A model generated the notes under the pieces. That model did no database searches. It was given only the letters and a program-made list of their open reading frames with translations, and was not told where the DNA came from. Positions 1 to 9,712 of a DNA stretch of 64,000 nt are shown here, piece by piece (position 1 is the stretch's first letter; each line of letters opens with the position of its first letter). The translations under genes were made by a program, and so were the position numbers. The stretch lies in contig NC_056725.1 of NCBI RefSeq assembly GCF_019279795.1, positions 1,068,230,020 through 1,068,294,019 of the forward strand. The letters are read 5' to 3'. The DNA is from Protopterus annectens (Eukaryota; Chordata; Ceratodontiformes; Protopteridae).

Positions 1-1382
1 AATACAATAAAATTCCATTCCCTATACTTAGGGTGCATGAATATAAAGTTACGATAACTAATAATAATATTTAATGGGTAACAAACCATATGTTTAGGTG
101 TAATAGGTGAAGTACAAAATTCCTTTAGCAACCACAACATGGAGTTATTTACAATCATATTTTTATGTGTTAAGGAGATTTTCATGAAGTGCATACTAAT
201 TAGCTCCCAATAATCTTTCCATGTTGCAATATATGACTGATCTATTAATAAAGTAATAACTTTTATAATAGAAGAGATAATATATAAATTAAAGTCAGGA
301 AAAGAAATACCCCTTGAGACCAGCTATTAGTATGTTTCTTTAATGCAATCCTAGGTCTATTAGGTGCCCATAAGAAATTTAACATTAGTGTATTCAGTTT
401 CTTGATAATTATTTTTGTAGGTGAAAGTATTATTGATTGTATTAAGTATAAAATCTTGGGGAATATTATCATTTTAATAATTGTAAGTCTCTCCTCCATA
501 GTAAAAACATATTATTCCAGGTATTAAAAAGATTTTGTATATTAAGAAAACAGGTATTATAGTTATTATATATAATAGATTTAATATCTTTAGATAGTAT
601 TATACCTAAATAAGTTATCTGACCTGAATTGGGTACATATTTAGTAAAATCACTAATGAGAATATTTTTCGTGTATATATAGGTAGTATTTTAGTTTTTT
701 CTTCATTGAATATTAAACCAGAAATACTTTTAAAATTCATCATTTTATCAAATAAAGACTGCATAGAAGAATTAGATCCTGCTGATGTAATTAGAACATC
801 ATCTGCAAAAAGTTGAATTTTTGATGTTGTATTTTCGTCTATTTCAAAACCCTCTATGTCAGTACTGTTTCTAAACAAATTAGCCCAAGGCTCCATTACT
901 AAAGTGAATAATAGTGGAGCAAGTGGACATCCTTGCTTTGTACCTTTAAGAATGGGTATTTTTTGTGAAACATATGTTCCTACCTTAATATAAGCCATCG
1001 TTCCTTTGTATAAATGCTCAATTAAATTTACAAATGCATCAGAGAAGTTTGTGCATTTCAGTAAGGTAAACAGATAGTCCCAACTTACTGAATCAAATGC
1101 TGAACCTATATCAAGACTAATAAGTGTTAAATCTTTCTTTTTCCTATTTGCAAAATCAATTAATGTTAAAGTTCTTCTTATATTATCAAAAGTATTTCTA
1201 TTTACAATGAAGCCCGTCTGATCTATATCTATAATGCCGGGGATGATTGTCTTCAATCTATCAGCAAAAATACTCATAAACATTTTATAATCAACATTAA
1301 GTAATGAGATGGGTCGATATGAAGAACATCTAGTTGGATCTTTATTAGGTTTTAAAATTGGTGAAATAAATGTATATTGCAA
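1..1382 (-). mobile_element. L1/Tx1-superfamily LINE fragment (ORF2 reverse transcriptase and C-terminal part)
   Basis: The minus strand of 1382-615 reads as an open reverse transcriptase domain of about 255 residues. RT boxes appear in order: YRPISLLNVDYK, the first catalytic Asp in SLDIGSAFDSV, the KGTKQGCPLAPLLF box, and FADD as the catalytic box. These wordings are typical of the L1 superfamily rather than CR1 or L2. After a break, 499-263 reads as the ORF2 segment downstream of RT (IFPKILYLIQSI, then FLWAPNRPRIAL). No endonuclease domain is present, so the copy is 5'-truncated at about 1382, where it abuts a Penelope-like fragment. It runs off the left window edge. The stop and frame breaks between 615 and 499 indicate a dead copy. 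L1 versus Tx1 assignment is inferred from motif wording only. Confidence 0.85.
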
Positions 1383-1383
1383 T

Positions 1384-2060
1384 CAAAGGAATCTTTTATA
1401 TAAGAATGTAACTTCTCTGCTTCTTCTTTCAAGTAGGAATTTAAAAAAAGAGCTAAGTTATGTGTAAAATAACTGCATGCAGAGACTATGGGACTCCTGG
1501 TGGATCCACTAAACGTTTGTGTATTTTAGGGACACAAAAGAAGTATGCCATAGTATTATCTTTAACTGCAATTTTTTTTATATACATCCTCTTGTGAGAA
1601 ATATTTTAGTCTTAACCCATTTATTAGCAGTTCTTTGTATTTAATTACTGCTTCTTGATAACATCCCAGCTCCACCAAAGCATAAACTTTAACATGCTTT
1701 AAATGAGCATAACACATATTTAGATACTTTATAATGAAGCACCACTAATTTACCCCTTTATCTGATGGTTTAAACACCAATTCCCTATTTTCACTTAACT
1801 TTAATAGACTCTTCTATTCTTCTCTACTTAAATTATATTTAACTTCTTGTTTTTATTCACTTTTTCAAGCTCTTTATCTATTGAAAATTGTAAAGCAGAA
1901 GAAAATTGCTGTATATTTTCATCCCTACACACAGGAATAAAATCACTTTTCTATGTCACATTTTCCATGTTTAACTTACAATAAGCATCAGTTTCTAAAT
2001 CAGAAACACATGAATGAAAACTCATTTCACTTGGATCATCTTCACTGTTTTGTGGGACTA
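1384..2060 (-). mobile_element. Penelope-like element fragment (N-terminal part of reverse transcriptase)
   Basis: Translating the minus strand gives disconnected pieces carrying Penelope-type signatures: FIPVCRDENIQQF, then LVFKPSDKGGKLVVL (compare the family's 'KPADKGG' motif), then YFFCVPKIHKRLVDPPG followed by PIVSACS (compare the family's 'LPKIHK..PPGRPIVS'). The catalytic Asp boxes and the GIY-YIG endonuclease that follow in a full element are absent, because the fragment stops at about 1384 where an L1-like sequence starts. Several stops and frameshifts (for example near 1960 and 1730) show that it is dead. Similarity is recalled from the Neptune/Poseidon branch of vertebrate Penelope-like elements. 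Confidence 0.65.
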
Positions 2061-2149
2061 CATTGCGGATCTACTACTGGACTGGACTATAATTTTAATA
2101 AAATATAAAGGTAATCACTGGCTTCTTTCCTTGTGTGGTGGTGATATTG

Positions 2150-2930
2150 GATTTTGCCTATGGTGATTTGAACATGGAGCAGCTCAAGTGCATTGTCCTT
2201 TTGACAAGCCTTGAGGTATATTTATTTTTGATGTAAACACAGACACCCCCACCTTTAGTCCCTGTCTGTATAGTAGCTGGTCTAAATGTGTGGAAGGCAT
2301 TGTAACCTTGCACCGGTGGTGTGCTCTCCATGGCTTTAAACCATGTCTCAGTGACCGAACAGACAACAGCATTCTCTAGGGTGATGAGAGCTTCTAGGGG
2401 GAGTTTTTTGTTTGGATTCCTAACATTGAGCAATAACACTTTTAGATTTTCTTGGTTTTGATTTGTTATGACGGAAGTACTTTCAGTTTGGCATTGCCTA
2501 AAAAAAGGCAGTATGGGAAAAGACAGTGTTTTAGCTAATATTCAAATGCCTAGACAGGAGAGGTGCAGGCCATCCCTGGCAAAATAGCATGGTCTATTGC
2601 TTATCTCTTTCCAAGTTGACCAGTATTGCACCCCCCCCCCTTAGAATGACACCAGAAACTAAGCCAATTATTAAAGTCAATCATCTTTTGTTCATATTGT
2701 GGCATCATCCTTGGAGAATGTAAAGTGCTGCTTAATGCTAGGCTCGTTCCAGCCTGAGGCACATATTCCAAGAGCTCCATGCTGTCTCTCTTCATATAGT
2801 CTAGGGAGCTATGTCTCAGGTCATTTAATCCCACATGGACTATGACTGAGCCATACTGGTACTTGTGGTCCAATGACAGGAAAATGTGCATAATATGTTT
2901 TATCCTAGCCCCTGAAAAGCAGCTGACCAA
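2150..2930 (-). mobile_element. CR1 LINE fragment: end of ORF1 (esterase-like) and start of ORF2 (endonuclease)
   Basis: Reading the minus strand, 2930-2601 resembles the SGNH esterase-like domain found in ORF1 of many CR1 LINEs (YGSVIVHVGLNDLRHSS, then MIDFNNWLSFWC). It is followed by 2439-2158, which resembles the start of ORF2, the apurinic-type endonuclease (SVTETWFKA; the endonuclease Glu sits in TETW; then GGGVCVYIKNKY). The order matches a CR1 running on the minus strand. A C10 run at 2630-2640 breaks the reading frame near the ORF1 end. The endonuclease is cut off at about 2150, before its DFN and SDH-type boxes. Family is inferred from motif wording. Confidence 0.75.
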
Positions 2931-2939
2931 TATGTTTGT

Positions 2940-3885
2940 GTATATAATAGCATAACAGCATGTAGATGAAACAAGATGTTTGTGACCATGTAATCAGTAT
3001 GACGTTACAGTGATGTATGTCACAGAGCATTTAATGATGGTAGTTGTAGATATGTGCACCTGCACCATACTGTAAGTGTCACTGTGATGGGTGAATGAGA
3101 ACTGCATAGAATGTTGATATTCTCTACTACAAAACACATGCCTTACTAAGGCAACAGTGTACGTAGCATTATCCCATCTCAACAGTTCTCAGGAGGCATA
3201 TTAATACAGCTGTGATTGAAGGAAGATTTAATCAAATAGCAACAGCAGTCATAAATACATTACCTCAAATCACAGATTGGAACACACTATTGTTGGGCTA
3301 TAATACATCCAGACCTCAACATAGCACATGTGGATGACAGCAGTATTGACATGTGCAATTATCATTGGGTCATAGGACATTACTAGGCCAACGGCCAACA
3401 TCACATAAAATTTTAACCATTATTATGGCCTTTAAACAACAATTGCTATATCTACACAATGGAAGATAGTAAGGTTTAGTGTGTGTGTATGTATGTATGT
3501 ATGTATGTAAGTATGCATGTATGTATGTGCCTGATTGTATTACATACTGACTCTGTCCATACCTGACCTGTACGCCACCCCATGACAGAGCTAGCAATGA
3601 CACAGACAGTGGTCTGGAGATGGCATGAAGAGGGTCATGGAAGGGTTCTGCTTCATGATGTGTGTGTACATCTTTGAGATAATTACATCCTCCAGTCTTC
3701 TGCAGAAAATATTTGATGTGGACAGAAGGAAAAAAGGGATGTTGGATTGTTGGGGCTGTGTTACAGGTTCTCCAGAGTGGGAGTCAAATGAAAAGAGATT
3801 CAAAAGCTCATACAATGACCGTAATATACCACCAACCATACACATAAAGCAGATGACTGGTGTCAGATTTGAACATTAAACATTT
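2940..3885. other. Non-coding stretch with a short (ATGT)n tract
   Basis: No recognisable coding domain on either strand. An imperfect (ATGT)n microsatellite lies at about 3481-3531. The rest is unique-looking sequence of moderate AT content. Confidence 0.6.
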
Positions 3886-3889
3886 GTAG

Positions 3890-4580
3890 GTATAGAAGCT
3901 GGACTCCATAGAATGTAAAACTAGCACCACCACATATGTCTGACTTGAACAGTGTCATAGTGCACTTTATAAAAGCTGATAGCATCATTGTATGCTGAGA
4001 AGAAGATGTTTGGAGGAGTATCTGAGATAGATTTGGAGTCACATCTTGGTGTAAAATTGTCTCCAAAATATTGCTTGGATGAACAGACATTCAAGTTGAC
4101 TGATGTGAGATTATCACTCCTAACTACCCAGTTATAGAAGCTGGAGAACACAATACATATCATTAGTCCCACATCACATGTTTGACTTAAATAGCATCAG
4201 AGTGCACTTTATAAAGGATGACATCTTCAGTGTATGTTGAAATGAAGATGTTAGGAGGAACGTCTCACACTCTGCTCTAAAATTGTTTCCACAATGACAC
4301 CTAACTGATACAAACACATACATAAGTTGACTGTAGTGAGATTAAAACCCCATACTTACCTATCTACAGAGCACAATAATTAACACCAGTACGATGGCAC
4401 AAGTCTGACTTTTACACTGTTGTAGAACACTTTATAGCACATTAAATCATCAGTGTATGTTTGGAAGATGATGCTAAGAGGCATGTATGAAATGGTTGTG
4501 TAGTCATGTACAACTATAAAATTTTTTGCTTTCCATGAGACTTGATTGCTGACAGTGGGATACAGACTTATGTTCTTCTG
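3890..4580. repeat. Three imperfect tandem repeats of about 230-240 bp
   Basis: A diverged unit recurs about every 230-240 bp. Anchors are GTGCACTTTATAAA-like blocks at about 3958, 4201 and 4430. Each is followed by a CATTGTATG or CAGTGTATG block and then by a GAAGATG-type block. On the minus strand the segment GGGTTTTAATCTCACT (near 4340-4355) resembles the tRNA-like end of the monomers at 23-37 kb, so the two arrays may be distantly related; that link is inference. Confidence 0.5.
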
Positions 4581-4582
4581 AC

Positions 4583-4585
<3 letters not shown>

Positions 4586-4657
<72 letters not shown>
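4586..4657. repeat. (CA)36 microsatellite
   Basis: Uninterrupted CA dinucleotide run at the end of the 3.9-4.6 kb tandem repeats, like the (TG)n tails of the 23-37 kb monomers read on the opposite strand. Confidence 0.95.
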
Positions 4658-4660
<3 letters not shown>

Positions 4661-5164
4661 TACATCTTCAGTGCTACCTGATGTTGATGGCCCAGGTAGT
4701 GCAGGAGCAGAAGAAGCATTACTGCCAGGTTGCATCTCAGATATGCTAGGTGTTGGTGTGGTGGACAGTAGAAAGGTAGTAGGCTGAGCAGCAGCGGTTG
4801 GCCTAGCTCACCATGCTGGAATTCATTTTATTTGCTGTCAGACAATTATGACATCAGAATGATGTGATTACCCATATAAAAAATAAAAAGTAGAGATAAG
4901 GGGAGAGGTAAGAGGGAAAAAAAGATAATTCAAACCATCATATGCCACACATAATAATTTAGTACAATAAAAATATATTTTTATTTTACATTTCCTTTAG
5001 TTTTTGAAAATTCAAAATATGACTGAGAATTGTACCAAATAATCCTGCAATATGCATGTATTGTATATATGCTTTTAAAGATAATACAGATAAAGTTCAA
5101 AGCATAGCATTTATACAAGTTTTAATGAAATTAATATTAAATAGTTTTTTTTATCAGTATGTTT

Positions 5165-5245
5165 TGTTACTTGTGGGATTTGAACCTACAACACCTGAAT
5201 ACACCATTATACTTAACTTCTTCAATTACATTGAGCTACAGAATA
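5165..5245 (-). mobile_element. tRNA-derived SINE head or tRNA pseudogene
   Basis: On the minus strand a box A-like TGTAGCTCAATGT (5240-5228) is followed by a near-perfect box B, GGTTCAAATCC (5186-5176), with spacing compatible with an internal RNA polymerase III promoter. No complete cloverleaf or CCA-encoding end is evident, and an AT-rich stretch follows, so a SINE head is more likely than a working tRNA gene. Confidence 0.6.
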
Positions 5246-5454
5246 AAGAATGCAGGTTTGCTTTTACAGTTAGGATGCATGGAAGAGCATCAATTTTAAT
5301 AAAATAATGTTAATTTGTGCTGCATACATACCCCTTGCTTCTCTGATTTATTCTAACCATTCAGCATGTGCCTCCCTGTTTGCTGAAATCTCCTGAGCAG
5401 CTGAAAAATAAAGGAGAGAAAAAACAAATTAAAGTGTTATGTATACCAGTCTTA

Positions 5455-7470
5455 TAGGTTCATAGGTTCATAGAATGGTACTAGGCTATCAGCCCTAGGG
5501 CCTATACAAGTCTAGCCATAACAATTCCCTGGCTATTTCTTCCCACACTATTTACTTCCCTGGACCCCTGTCTAGCAGGGCAACTGACTTGATCCCCAGG
5601 GTGAATTTCCTTTCTCCCATCCAATCATCAAGGTTCCTTTTGAAGAGGGCCAAAGAGGCACTCTGCTTGACATGTATGGGCAATCTATTCCAGAGTCTGG
5701 GAAGTCTCAGGGTCAGGAACCTATCCCTCCAGCATGTTTTGTTTATTGTGATGACAAGGTTTAGATCCCTGGAGCATGTGGCTCTGAGGGATTTGGATTT
5801 CTTTAAGTGTAGCATGTCCAACAGCTCTGGGTTTGACATGGCCTTGTATGTAAAGCAGAGATCGCCTCTGAGCAGACGATATGCGACAGAGTATAGCTGG
5901 AGTTTTTTAAGGCGGTCAGCGTAAGGCATCTGCTTTAGGCCTGTGATTCTTTTAGTGAGGTATTTCTGTGGCCTTTCCAGTTGTTGCAGATGTATTGAGA
6001 GGTACATACCAAACGAGGCATTGTATTCTATAATGGGTCTAATGAGGGATGAGTACAGTGGGACAATGACCTCCTTTTTTCTGGATGAAAAGCCCTTAGT
6101 GATGAGGTGTGCCACATAGAAGGATTTCCTGACTGTTGTGATGATGTGGTTATCGAAGATGAGACCACTGTCCGCTTGTGTCCCTAAGTCTCTTATTACA
6201 CTTTTGGTGTTTAGTGTACTGCCATCTATATGGTAATTCATGGGTACATATTTTTCTCAAAGGGGATAACTATACATTTCTTGGCATTGAGCTTGAGCCC
6301 ATGGCTCTGGCACCAAGCATCTGTTTCTGTAAGGCCCTTTTGTAGAGTATCCACATCATTTGGGGATTTACTACTGGCTCCCAGTTTGCAGTCATCTGCA
6401 ACTTTGTTAGCCAGAGTCCCTTAGTGTTGGCCTGTACTTCAGAGAAGTAGATGCCAAACAAGAGTGGCCCCAGGACGGAATCCTGTGGTACTCCACTTGT
6501 CACTTGTCTGGAGCTGGATTTGGAGTTGGCTACTTTTACAGTGTGGGTTCTATTAGTAAGTCAGTTAGCAACTCATTGGGTGATGTGGGGATTAATGCCC
6601 AGCTTAGTAAGTTTATCTATGATTCCAGAGTGGGGAATGGTGTCAATGGCCTTGGCAAGGTCTAGATAGGCTGTGCGGACTACCTTACCCTTGTCCATGG
6701 CTCTGGAGACTGATTTGAAGAAGTCAATCAGGTTCAGGAGACAAGATCGGCCCTTCACGAACCCAAATTGGGTGGGGTCCAGTGTATGAAGGTTGACAAT
6801 GTCTTTGTTTATAAGTTCCATGATAATACACTCCATGGTCTTGCAGATAAGGCTCGTCAGACTGATGGGACGGTAGTTTCCGGGATCCAAGGTGGATCCC
6901 CCCTTGTGGAGTGGGATAACTGTAGCTCTGCACCACTCAGTGGGCACAAAACCTGAGGTGAGGCTATGATTAAACATGACACTTAGGTGAGGTGCCAGTT
7001 CATATTGTAATTCATGTAGTACACAGCCCAGGATGTCATCTGGCCCCATGGATGCTGTATTCTTAGCTTTGGAGAGTGTGCTTTTTACTTGGCTATGTCC
7101 AGCTTTCTACATCATTTAATGTTGCGTTATCTGTACACTTACACAACTGTGAGATGTCAGCAGTCCTAAACTCATCCAGCCACTGGTTGATTTTTTCTTG
7201 CTTGTGCCATTTCAGGTAATTCATATGATTCCTGCATTGCTCCCCAGTGTGTGTAATGCCAGTCATGCACTGGATATAGCATTCGCTAGACTTTTCCAAG
7301 TATCAGACTTATACTGAGACCCGGTATAGTCCTGCTGCAGCAGCCTATGGCTGTAGCTCTTTATGAGGAGTGCAGTGGACATTCTGGACTCCTCTACACC
7401 CAGTCTTTGAGCCCTGAATTGGCACCATCCTTTCCAGCTCCTGCCACGTCTACACAGGTCATCCAACAAC
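5455..7470 (-). mobile_element. CR1 LINE, 5'-truncated, decayed ORF2
   Basis: Minus-strand CR1 copy. From its upstream end: a linker region (7470-7093), RT fingers and palm (7049-6573), the second half of RT (6503-6270) and the C-terminal domain (6241-5552). RT boxes include IPLHKGG, NYRPISLTS, the first catalytic Asp in AYLDLAKAIDT, and SGVPQDSVLGPLLF. The YADD-type box falls in a frameshifted stretch near 6400, so RT is dead. The 3' end at 5455-5480 carries the repeated CTATGAAC motif typical of CR1 tails. The TGA/TAA and frame breaks near 7090, 6570 and 6260 make it a pseudogene. The endonuclease half of ORF2 is missing. Confidence 0.88.
5552..7049 (-). pseudogene. CR1 ORF2 reverse transcriptase and C-terminal domain (broken)
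   Basis: In life this protein primes reverse transcription of the CR1 RNA at a nicked chromosomal target. The RT portion (7049-6573) is open for 158 residues; the palm continues after a stop in another frame, and the C-terminal domain (229 residues, 6241-5552) reads through RPIIEYNASFGMYL and PRLWNRLPIHV, which close CR1 ORF2 proteins. At least three frame breaks separate the pieces. Codon choice and motif order match CR1 rather than L2. Confidence 0.85.
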
Positions 7471-7479
7471 AGTTAAAGT

Positions 7480-9700
7480 GTTTTCCTTCCATTTCATGAT
7501 ACGCATTTTACAGCCAGTTTGCAATCTCACAAAACCATGCCAACCACATTTGCATGATAGTGTGTAGAAAGCAACAGAGAAGGAGGCAATTTATGAAATA
7601 AGAAGGGTAATGTGACTGTTGACATTAATTTATGGCTTGTCTGATGCTATACTTGACAAAAGTTTGTCTGGTGTTCCAGACTGATATGTTAAATGACTTG
7701 ACTTTTAAGACCAGAATGGGTCTGGATAAACTTTATGATGACACATATTTTGTGGAGCCTTACACATTGATGAAAGTAATTTGTACAATGTGGAATTCAA
7801 ACCTATGTAAAACAGAGAATACACATGCTTCCACATAGGCATATTTTCCTCATTGCCAAAGAACAAGCGATTGTCAAACATGCTCATTAATTATATAGGC
7901 ATGTTAAAGACTGAGTGCTGCTACACTTCAGTTAACTGTGTATGTGTGTGACCTGGCAAGGTCCCGGTTCATGCATTCTCATGTGTGATGAAGGAGTAAT
8001 GTGTGACAATATATTGGAAATGCGTTTACTTGTATTACTTTCAGAGTAGATGTCTGAGTTCAGGATCAGACCATGCAATAAATTCTGTTTTACAGCTATA
8101 CTTGTGTTATGTGAGTTGTGTAGATGACTGTCAGTAAAGTATTAAGTCCATCCTAGGGCAGCTAACATGTTTAATTTCAAAAATATAATTGTCAGGTCAG
8201 TTGCACATAAAATGCAAATGATAGCAACTGCTATACATAGTTATTGTTTTGTATGATTATCTTTATACTGTTATTTTTTATACAAATTAAAGTGGAACAC
8301 CATTTAAAAAAACAGTGTGTGCTGCTAGATAAGAACCCTGGCTCACCTATCCTGTGGCCATGAACTTACACCTGGTGCGACAGATAATTGTATGCAGCTG
8401 CTCTATTTTTAACACTCAGTACTAAACAGAGTGCCGACTGCCACACAATACCACTTAGATGTTTGCGCGAAGCAAGGCTAAACAAGTCACAATGTTTTAT
8501 TTTAGCAAGTTACAATGTTTCTTTTTTGTCTGCAGGTGTTGTGTATGATTTTTGACCACCACACAATGCTGCTTAGTGTTTTTGGACAAAGGAAGGAGAA
8601 ACAAGTAACAATGCTTCTTTTTTTGCAAGTAACAATGTATCTTTTTTTGTCTATAGCAGTAAACCATATTTGCCTCAGGTGACCAATGCGCACATGAGAT
8701 AGGCAAAGGCAAAAATGCATTTCCTTTATAAACAAAGATTAGTATTGCTTATCCTTGAAAAATAATGTGGAACTTGAAGCATGGCCTATGTATTGTATGT
8801 GCTGTATGCCTCAATGTCTTTACAAGGTGTGCTAAACACACAGTTCATTTACATGTGTAATTTATGTTATCCATATTATCCAAGCTACTGTCCACCACGC
8901 AATGCTGCTAAGTGGGATTGTACTTCATAAGGCAACTGATTTTAAATTTTAAGTACTTACACAGTGCCATGCAAATATTAATATTAAAAAAGTACCACAT
9001 ATTAAAGAATGTTATGCAGCTGTGGATTTCAGCCAAACATACTAATGAAACTACAGAACACAGTGGGAGTGTGCTATCCCTTCTTGCCACAAACACAACT
9101 TTGCAGCAGGAAAGCAAATCAAGTGCATACATTTCTTCTACAGTATTAATAGAACATACACTTATACATTCTCAGTTGGTTGTACATATGTGGCTTACAT
9201 ATTTAGTGCAATTAGTGATCACACCACCATTTATGAATATCTTTGCATAAATGCAGCTCTGTCTTCTCTTTGTATTGTGTTCATTCCTCCCTTATCTCTG
9301 CTGTAATGTCAGACCAGCATTATATAGCACATTTTGTATCATTCTACTTTAACTGTGTGATAAAAGTAAATGACAGTGAAAAACATTTATCAGCACAGAC
9401 CCCCTGTTTACATGTGTGCTGTTTACTTCCATTTAAAAGCTTGCTAAAGTCACTTCTACACTTTGTAAGTGTATCCTGAGTGACACACCCAATGCAGGGA
9501 ATGCAATCTGAATTACTGTGTCTTCTTTCCCTCTCCCAATAATCATTCTTTGTTGCAATCCATTAGCAACTAACAGTGTTGTAAAGCTTACACTATGTTT
9601 ACATCTGCTGTGCAAAGTCAGAGATTTAGTATTCAGCAATTCTAATGAGTTCACACCTCATTTGCATCTTCACCGTGCTCAGAAGCCTGAATCTACACTA
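7480..9700. other. Non-coding stretch with a two-copy tandem repeat
   Basis: No recognisable protein domain. At about 8436-8660 a unit of roughly 115 bp occurs twice: each copy has ACCACACAATxC, a CTTAG block, AAACAAGT(C/A)ACAATG and a second CAAGTTACAATG-like block followed by a T-rich run. A third partial copy starts near 8893 (CCACGCAATGCTGCTAAGT). Confidence 0.5.
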
Positions 9701-9712
9701 TAAAAGGTAATC

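Noticed and set aside
3625..3879. 84-codon open frames on both strands
   Set aside because: No domain, no partner copy, and overlap in opposite directions; length is within chance.
5056..5307. Plus-strand open frame with FEPTTPEY
   Set aside because: It overlaps the minus-strand tRNA-like SINE head; GFEPTT-type peptides are the usual translation of a box B complement.
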